Assembly: GCF_900166625.1 (NCBI RefSeq)
Contig: NZ_LT800499.1
Location: forward strand, 3,669,213-3,733,212
DNA from: Halobacillus massiliensis
Lineage (GTDB): Bacteria; Bacillota; Bacilli; Bacillales; Halobacillaceae
Direction: 5' to 3'
DNA: 64,000 bases
The notes beneath the pieces were generated by a model. The model saw only the letters and a program-made list of their open reading frames with translations, made no database searches and was not told the origin of the DNA. This document shows positions 59,619-64,000 of this stretch, in pieces (positions within the stretch are counted from its first letter, which is position 1; each line of letters starts with the position of its first letter). A program made the translations under genes and the position numbers.

Positions 59619-60341
59619 TTAGGATTCTCCTAAAACAAACCGGACAACATTCGGGTGGTTGTCAAAATCCTTCGCACCTGCTCCATAACCAATTTCATTC
59701 ACCTTCATCGCCGGTATCGTACCGAATTCAGTAGTTAATGTGCGAATAATAGCTGCCCCTGTTGGAGTGGTCAGCTCTCCTTGTACATCTGTATGATGCA
59801 AAGGAATATTCTTCAAAATTTCAAGCGTGGCAGGTGCTGGTACGGGGTACAAACCGTGTGCCATATGAATATAACCATTTCCGGCAGCAACAGGAGTTGT
59901 GATCACCTTTTCAATGTCCAACTGATGATAGGCGATGGCCGTTCCAATAATATCTATCATTGAATCGACCCCTCCTACTTCATGAAAGTGTACTTTCTCT
60001 AATGTAGAGTTATGAATTTTAGCCTCTGCTATGGCAATTGTTTCGAACATGGAGAGGGCGGTCAGCTTCTCTTCTTCTTCAAGTGAAGACTGCTCAATAG
60101 CTTCTTTAATATTTGTATAATGACGGTGTGAATGCTTTTCTTCTTCCGTATCAATGATCAGCTGAGAACTGGAAAGCCCCTTCTTGACTACTTTTTCTAC
60201 AGAAAGGGAAAAATCTTCTTTTATAACAGAATGAAGTTTATCTGATATAACGGACAAATCCGCTCCTATTTCTGTAAAAGCCGCCAAGGACATATCACCC
60301 GCTATTCCTGATATTCCGCAGTCAATAAATAATGTTCTCAT
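59619..60341 (-). CDS. larC1: LarC1, N-terminal part of the nickel insertion enzyme LarC
   Basis: 240 residues matching the N-terminal part of LarC: DCGISGIAGDMSLAAF at the start, KVHFHEVGGVDSMIDIIGTA near residue 118 and the central GELTTPTGAAIIRTL. It ends cleanly at FVLGES with no frameshift-prone site reaching a second domain. LarC uses CTP to insert nickel into the dithiolated precursor. The C-terminal part is encoded on the other strand (61171-61629). Lies 18 bases before larE. Confidence 0.9.
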   Translation of the reverse strand: MRTLFIDCGISGIAGDMSLAAFTEIGADLSVISDKLHSVIKEDFSLSVEKVVKKGLSSSQLIIDTEEEKHSHRHYTNIKEAIEQSSLEEEEKLTALSMFETIAIAEAKIHNSTLEKVHFHEVGGVDSMIDIIGTAIAYHQLDIEKVITTPVAAGNGYIHMAHGLYPVPAPATLEILKNIPLHHTDVQGELTTPTGAAIIRTLTTEFGTIPAMKVNEIGYGAGAKDFDNHPNVVRFVLGES

Positions 60342-60365
60342 ATAAAATATCTCCCTTAATTTTTA

Positions 60366-61109
60366 TTACACACGCACCATCAGCGAGGCGGCATACCCTG
60401 CTCCAAAACCATTATCAATATTGACAACGGTTACACCGGATGCACAAGTATTTAACATACTTAAAAGTGAAGTGATACCGTTCATATGAGTGCCATACCC
60501 TACACTGGTCGGTACTGCAATTAAAGGAACCGATACCAGGCCTCCGACAACACTCGGCAGAGCTCCCTCCATGCCGGCAACCACTAGCAATACATCGCAT
60601 GATCTAATTTCTTCCAGCTGATTAAACAACCGGTGAATACCTGCCACTCCAATATCATAAAAGCTTTGGCAGACATGTCCCATTGCATCAATGGTTACTT
60701 CCGCTTCCCTGGCTACCGGTATATCAGAGGTTCCCGCACAGATAACTCCTATTTTTTTCGTTTCGTTCTTCTTAACATATGTATCCGGTTTATAAAGCAA
60801 AGTTCTTCCGGCAGGATCGTAATTGACATCCTGTATTAATGCACAAACTTTTTCAGCTGCTTGGTCAGTGATTCTCGTGGCCAAAACCGTTAGATTCTGT
60901 TCAACGAGATGACTAAAAATACTTGTTATTTGTTCAGGGGTCTTGTTCGCCCCAAAAATAACTTCAGGAAAACCTTGTCTGAATACTCGGGCGTCATCGA
61001 CTTTAGCAAAACCGTAATCCGTAAAGCCTTTTAACTTTTCCTCTGCTTCCTCAATCGATAGAACCCCTTCTTGAAATTGTGCTAAAATGTGTTTAGTATA
61101 TGAGTTCAT
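60366..61109 (-). CDS. larB: LarB, pyridinium-3,5-biscarboxylic acid mononucleotide synthase
   Basis: 247 residues. The AIR-carboxylase-like domain occupies residues about 115-245: GVICAGTSDIPVAREAEVT, VAGMEGALPSVVGGLV and AVPTSVGYGTHMNG. The N-terminal region (FAKVDDARVFRQGFPEVIFG) is typical of LarB. It carboxylates and hydrolyses nicotinic acid adenine dinucleotide, the first step of the nickel-pincer cofactor. First gene of larB-larC1-larE. Confidence 0.92.
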   Translation of the reverse strand: MNSYTKHILAQFQEGVLSIEEAEEKLKGFTDYGFAKVDDARVFRQGFPEVIFGANKTPEQITSIFSHLVEQNLTVLATRITDQAAEKVCALIQDVNYDPAGRTLLYKPDTYVKKNETKKIGVICAGTSDIPVAREAEVTIDAMGHVCQSFYDIGVAGIHRLFNQLEEIRSCDVLLVVAGMEGALPSVVGGLVSVPLIAVPTSVGYGTHMNGITSLLSMLNTCASGVTVVNIDNGFGAGYAASLMVRV

Positions 61110-61170
61110 TTGTCTCTACCTTTCTATGAAATTACTTTTAATACAGAGACAGGGCGGGAAGGAGCTAAAA

Positions 61171-61629
61171 ATGCAGCACCAGTATGAACACACAGATCAT
61201 GAGATGATTAAAATGGAAGTTAATTTGGATGATATACCTGGAGAATGGCTCGGTCATGTCATGGAACTGCTGTTAGAAAAAGGTGCAAACGATGTCTTTT
61301 ATATACCTATTTACATGAAAAAAAACCGCCCGGGCACTATGCTGCAAGTATTATGTTCAGAAAAAATGGCTGAGGAATTGATGAATATTATTTTCCAGGA
61401 AACCACCACTCTTGGAGTAAGGTACTACCCGCTTTCAGTCAAGCGCCTTGGAAGACAATTTACAGAAGTCGAAACCCCGTGGGGATCAGTCACAGTAAAA
61501 GAAGGCCTGCTGAATGATAAAGTGGTCCAGAGAGCTCCTGAATACAGCAGCTGCAAGGTAATTGCTGATAAAAATCATATCCCTCTTAAAAGAGTATATG
61601 AGGAAGTTTGGAAAAAAATAGATAAATAA
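61171..61629 (+). CDS. larC2: LarC2, C-terminal part of LarC, on the opposite strand
   Basis: 152 residues from ATG 61171 (GGAAGGAGCT upstream). MEVNLDDIPGEWLGHVMELL and the GANDVFYIPIYMKKNRPGTML segment are the C-terminal CTP-binding part of LarC. It diverges from larB, with 61 bases between the starts and a TGTCTCT / AGAGACA inverted repeat (61111-61117, 61145-61151) between them. In L. plantarum larC1 and larC2 are read as one protein by frameshifting; that cannot happen here, so two separate subunits must assemble. Confidence 0.88.
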   Translation: MQHQYEHTDHEMIKMEVNLDDIPGEWLGHVMELLLEKGANDVFYIPIYMKKNRPGTMLQVLCSEKMAEELMNIIFQETTTLGVRYYPLSVKRLGRQFTEVETPWGSVTVKEGLLNDKVVQRAPEYSSCKVIADKNHIPLKRVYEEVWKKIDK

Positions 61630-61688
61630 ACTTCCTATACCGCTCCATCCTGCCCGGCAGTTTTTAAATTTTTTCCCGGCAGAATTAC

Positions 61689-62648
61689 TTAAGTTACAGC
61701 ATAGGGTGTCTTTTCCCCGCTCAGCACTTGCACGATATTAAGAGCTGCTTTTCTCCTTAATTCTACCATAGCTTCTTCTGAATACCACGCACTGTGTGGT
61801 GTAATGATAACGTTTTCCATTTCAAGAAGCTCGTTGTCGAATCTAATAGGTTCTTCTTCCATTACATCTAACGCGGCACCAGCTATTTTCCCTTCTTTTA
61901 GTGCCTCCGTAAGGGCACCTTCATCAATAATTGGGCCGCGTGCCGTATTAATAATTACGGCGTTCTTTTTCATTCTGTTAAGTCTCTCTTCATTAATTAA
62001 ATGAAAGGTATCATTAATCAGCGGAACATGGATAGAAAGATAATCGGCTGTCTCAATAATTTCTTCGAGTTCCATTTTTTCAACACCGGCCGCTTTCATT
62101 TCTTCCGCGGAGACGAAAGGATCATAAGCTGCCAATTTAAATCCCAAAGGCTTCAGCTTACTAATGAGACACCTTGGAATTCTTCCAAATCCTAATACAC
62201 CTACTGTCTGATCATTAAATCGGTGAATGGGCACTCCCTTTTTAAAATCCCACTGGCCTTTCTTCACTTCATTATTTAATAGTGTTATTTTCCGCGCCCA
62301 TGATAAAAGCAGAGCTAGTGCATGGTTTGAGACTTCTTCCATACCATAATCAGGAACATTGGCTACTAATATATCTTTCTCTTTCGCTGCATCTAAATCA
62401 ATCGTATTTACTCCTACGCCATAACGGGATATAACTTTGCAATTTTCCAGGGACTCAATGACTCGTCTGCTGACAGGTGCGTATTGGTTTAAAAGGGCAT
62501 CCGCATCTCTAGCTTGTTCTATAACTTCTTCTTCTGTTTTACATTGAGCTTTTACAAAAGTAATAGGAAGATTACTTTCCTTAAATACTTCTTCCTCATA
62601 ATTTAAATGATCAAATTCATAGTCAGTTATCAATACTTTAAAAGCCAT
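61689..62648 (-). CDS. D-2-hydroxyacid dehydrogenase
   Basis: 319 residues, phosphoglycerate-dehydrogenase-like. NAD site VGVLGFGRIPR (the third Gly of GxGxxG is replaced), catalytic Arg in INTARGPIIDEGAL, Glu in EEEPIRFD and His in PHSAWYSEEA. The second-domain details resemble C-terminal-binding-protein-like or hydroxyacid dehydrogenases of catabolic operons. Probably last gene of an operon with the TIM-barrel and DapA-family genes, near the lactate-racemase cofactor genes. Confidence 0.88.
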   Translation of the reverse strand: MAFKVLITDYEFDHLNYEEEVFKESNLPITFVKAQCKTEEEVIEQARDADALLNQYAPVSRRVIESLENCKVISRYGVGVNTIDLDAAKEKDILVANVPDYGMEEVSNHALALLLSWARKITLLNNEVKKGQWDFKKGVPIHRFNDQTVGVLGFGRIPRCLISKLKPLGFKLAAYDPFVSAEEMKAAGVEKMELEEIIETADYLSIHVPLINDTFHLINEERLNRMKKNAVIINTARGPIIDEGALTEALKEGKIAGAALDVMEEEPIRFDNELLEMENVIITPHSAWYSEEAMVELRRKAALNIVQVLSGEKTPYAVT

Positions 62649-62681
62649 TAAAACTACCCCTTTTCTTAGTTTATATGAAGA

Positions 62682-62714
62682 AGTTCCTGAGCGGATGGCC
62701 CCGACTCAGGAACT
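62682..62714 (-). terminator. Intercistronic hairpin before the hydroxyacid dehydrogenase gene
   Basis: Perfect 10-bp stem AGTTCCTGAG / CTCAGGAACT without a long T run. It may reduce transcription into the dehydrogenase gene or stabilise the upstream mRNA. Confidence 0.45.
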
Positions 62715-62720
62715 ATTAGA

Positions 62721-63671
62721 CTAATAAACAGCTGAAGTTGACCCTGTCTTTGGAAGGCCCAGACCTTCAGCTCCTAGTTTGGAAGTTTTCGCTTCAGGAT
62801 AATAACGCTTAATCATTTGCACACCAATTGATGCTCTTCGGACACGTTCTTGAGCCAATGAAATATTTGTGCTTTCCCACTGTTTTCCTGAAGGATAAAC
62901 ATCTGGATGGTTACGCAAACCAAACTTTATGTATACAGGAGCAAGCACACGGATAATTTCAGGAATTTCATAATACCTCAGGAAGCCTCCAAAATTATCA
63001 GGCACTTCCACATACATATCCATCGGAATATCAATTGCCTGGCGGATCGAAGCCAGTTTAGCTAGTGTCAGGGCAGGCGGCACATTATAAGTATCCGCAC
63101 CTAAATCTTCCATAATTTTAACAGAAACCGGATTGGCTGATCCCATTTGAACAGATACTTTCACGACAAAGTCTTCAGGCAGCTGCCCGTTCTTTTTCAT
63201 TTCTTTTGTCATAAGCAGCAGGCCTTCATCTGCTACAAGGGCTCCACGAAGTCCTAGCTCCGCTCCTCTTTTTAAATCTTCCATTGCATAAACCAGCTGG
63301 TCAGACCCTTCATGTCTTAATGCCTGTGATTTTCCTGCATCTGTTAAAGGGCCTGCACTGAGATCCCACGTTCCACGAGGTCCTGCGAATAAACTAAGCT
63401 CCATCCCCCGTTCTGCTGTAAGTTCACACATCTCTTTAATTTCATCATCTGTCTGCAGCATAATACCGCTGCCCTGTGATACTCGATGTACGGTTAAACC
63501 ATATCTGTCAATTTCCTTCAGGGTTTCTTTTAAAGCTTTCGGTCCTTCCACACTTGGAAGTTCAATACGGTATTGAGCGCCATCTGGAAAGGTTTTTGTG
63601 GATGTAGGCAGCTCTTGTAAATCTTTTGAAGGATAGCCCAGTTTTTCTAATAGTTCACGAGATTCATTCAC
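62721..63671 (-). CDS. Predicted TIM-barrel protein of unknown function
   Basis: 316 residues; I cannot name the family with certainty. A predicted alternating beta/alpha pattern with strand-like segments LTVHRVSQGSG, MELSLFAGPRG, GALVADEGLLL, FVVKVSVQMGS and MDMYVEVPDN suggests a (beta/alpha)8 barrel, perhaps of the peptidase U32 or a xylose-isomerase-like group. It overlaps the upstream lyase gene by 4 bases, so the two probably share a pathway acting on a hydroxy-acid or amino-acid derivative. Confidence 0.65.
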   Translation of the reverse strand: MNESRELLEKLGYPSKDLQELPTSTKTFPDGAQYRIELPSVEGPKALKETLKEIDRYGLTVHRVSQGSGIMLQTDDEIKEMCELTAERGMELSLFAGPRGTWDLSAGPLTDAGKSQALRHEGSDQLVYAMEDLKRGAELGLRGALVADEGLLLMTKEMKKNGQLPEDFVVKVSVQMGSANPVSVKIMEDLGADTYNVPPALTLAKLASIRQAIDIPMDMYVEVPDNFGGFLRYYEIPEIIRVLAPVYIKFGLRNHPDVYPSGKQWESTNISLAQERVRRASIGVQMIKRYYPEAKTSKLGAEGLGLPKTGSTSAVY

Positions 63672-64000
63672 GATTTAATCCCTTCTTTCAGATTAATAGA
63701 AATTAAAAGGTTAGATACTTGATCAGCCAGTTCTTTTGGATAAACGTCAAACGGGGCTCTATGTCCTGTCGGGTATTTAGGGAACCACCTTTGATGCACC
63801 GCTTCTTTCATCGTAGTAAAGAAAGAAGGGCAAAACGTATATAAGTCCATTAAGGCAGTCAGCTTCTTGTGCTGCTCTTCCGCTTTTTCTACATCGTCTT
63901 CTAAAAAATGTTTATATAATTGGGTCGAAATTTCAGGAGCAAATACGGCACTTCCATTAATGCTTCCAGCAGATCCATGAGCTAACCCCGGAAATAAATG
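63668..64000 (-). CDS. DapA/N-acetylneuraminate lyase family protein, C-terminal part
   Basis: Only the last 110 residues are in the window; the gene runs off the right edge. The visible part (LAHGSAGSINGSAVFAPE, then EDDVEKAEEQHKKL and PFFTTMKEAV-like PSFFTTMKEAVHQRW) is that of the class I pyruvate aldolase/dihydrodipicolinate synthase superfamily C-terminus. The catalytic Lys is outside the window. It is the first visible gene of the operon leading to the D-2-hydroxyacid dehydrogenase. Confidence 0.8.
   Translation of the reverse strand, partial: HLFPGLAHGSAGSINGSAVFAPEISTQLYKHFLEDDVEKAEEQHKKLTALMDLYTFCPSFFTTMKEAVHQRWFPKYPTGHRAPFDVYPKELADQVSNLLISINLKEGIKS

Overview
This is low-GC DNA from a spore-forming member of the Bacillaceae, most like moderately halophilic genera such as Halobacillus; the genus is an inference. 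The evidence is a CotY/CotZ spore-coat protein, a gerA-type germinant-receptor operon, a Spo0E-like phosphatase, GlnR/TnrA-, CcpA- and sigma-B-type sites, and start and ribosome-binding-site usage typical of Bacillus. No rRNA, tRNA, CRISPR array, prophage or complete insertion sequence was seen.

Layout. 1-9.4 kb: a B12-dependent diol dehydratase operon (three subunits and the reactivase, which runs off the left edge) diverges from a ROK regulator, two Gfo/Idh/MocA dehydrogenases, a sodium/solute symporter and a small unknown protein. This looks like an uncharacterised polyol or sugar-acid pathway. 9.4-10.1 kb: a composite structured intergenic repeat, with a second copy at 36.5 kb. 10-17.5 kb: aldo/keto reductase, a substrate-binding protein without signal peptide, a SurA_N lipoprotein, a membrane protein, and a LytTR-DUF3021-ABC exporter operon. 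17.5-30.7 kb: a Spo0E-like gene, an ABC-F ribosome protection protein behind an attenuator-like leader, a general stress protein, a D-malate/tartrate dehydrogenase, a GDSL hydrolase, phosphoesterases, a spore coat gene, a decapitated sortase-anchored acetamidase remnant, and a lone C-terminal half of an archaeal-type 3-dehydroquinate synthase.

30.7-36.3 kb: two complete tandem SAM-I (S-box) riboswitches precede an operon of acetoacetyl-CoA synthetase-like ligase, thiolase-like protein, DUF35 Zn-ribbon protein, a 31-residue membrane protein and a sodium symporter. None of these is a usual methionine gene, and this is the most unexpected regulatory assignment in the window. 36.9-45.7 kb: an N-extended superoxide dismutase, a YjzC-like small protein, then acoABCL plus an acetoin/butanediol dehydrogenase with AcoR, a -24/-12 promoter, a cre site and a probable AcoR site.

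45.8-53.2 kb: a DnaQ-type exonuclease and a DUF294 (GlnD-like) nucleotidyltransferase beside an ammonium transporter that has no PII gene next to it, then a four-gene germination receptor operon in the order A-C-D-B. 53.3-58.6 kb: SDR, HxlR regulator divergent from an iron alcohol dehydrogenase, TspO-like protein, aldo/keto reductase, a small membrane protein and a possible Rok-like protein. 58.8-64 kb: nickel-pincer cofactor genes larB-larC1-larE, with larC2 on the opposite strand, beside an operon of D-2-hydroxyacid dehydrogenase, a TIM-barrel protein and a DapA-family lyase that runs off the right edge.
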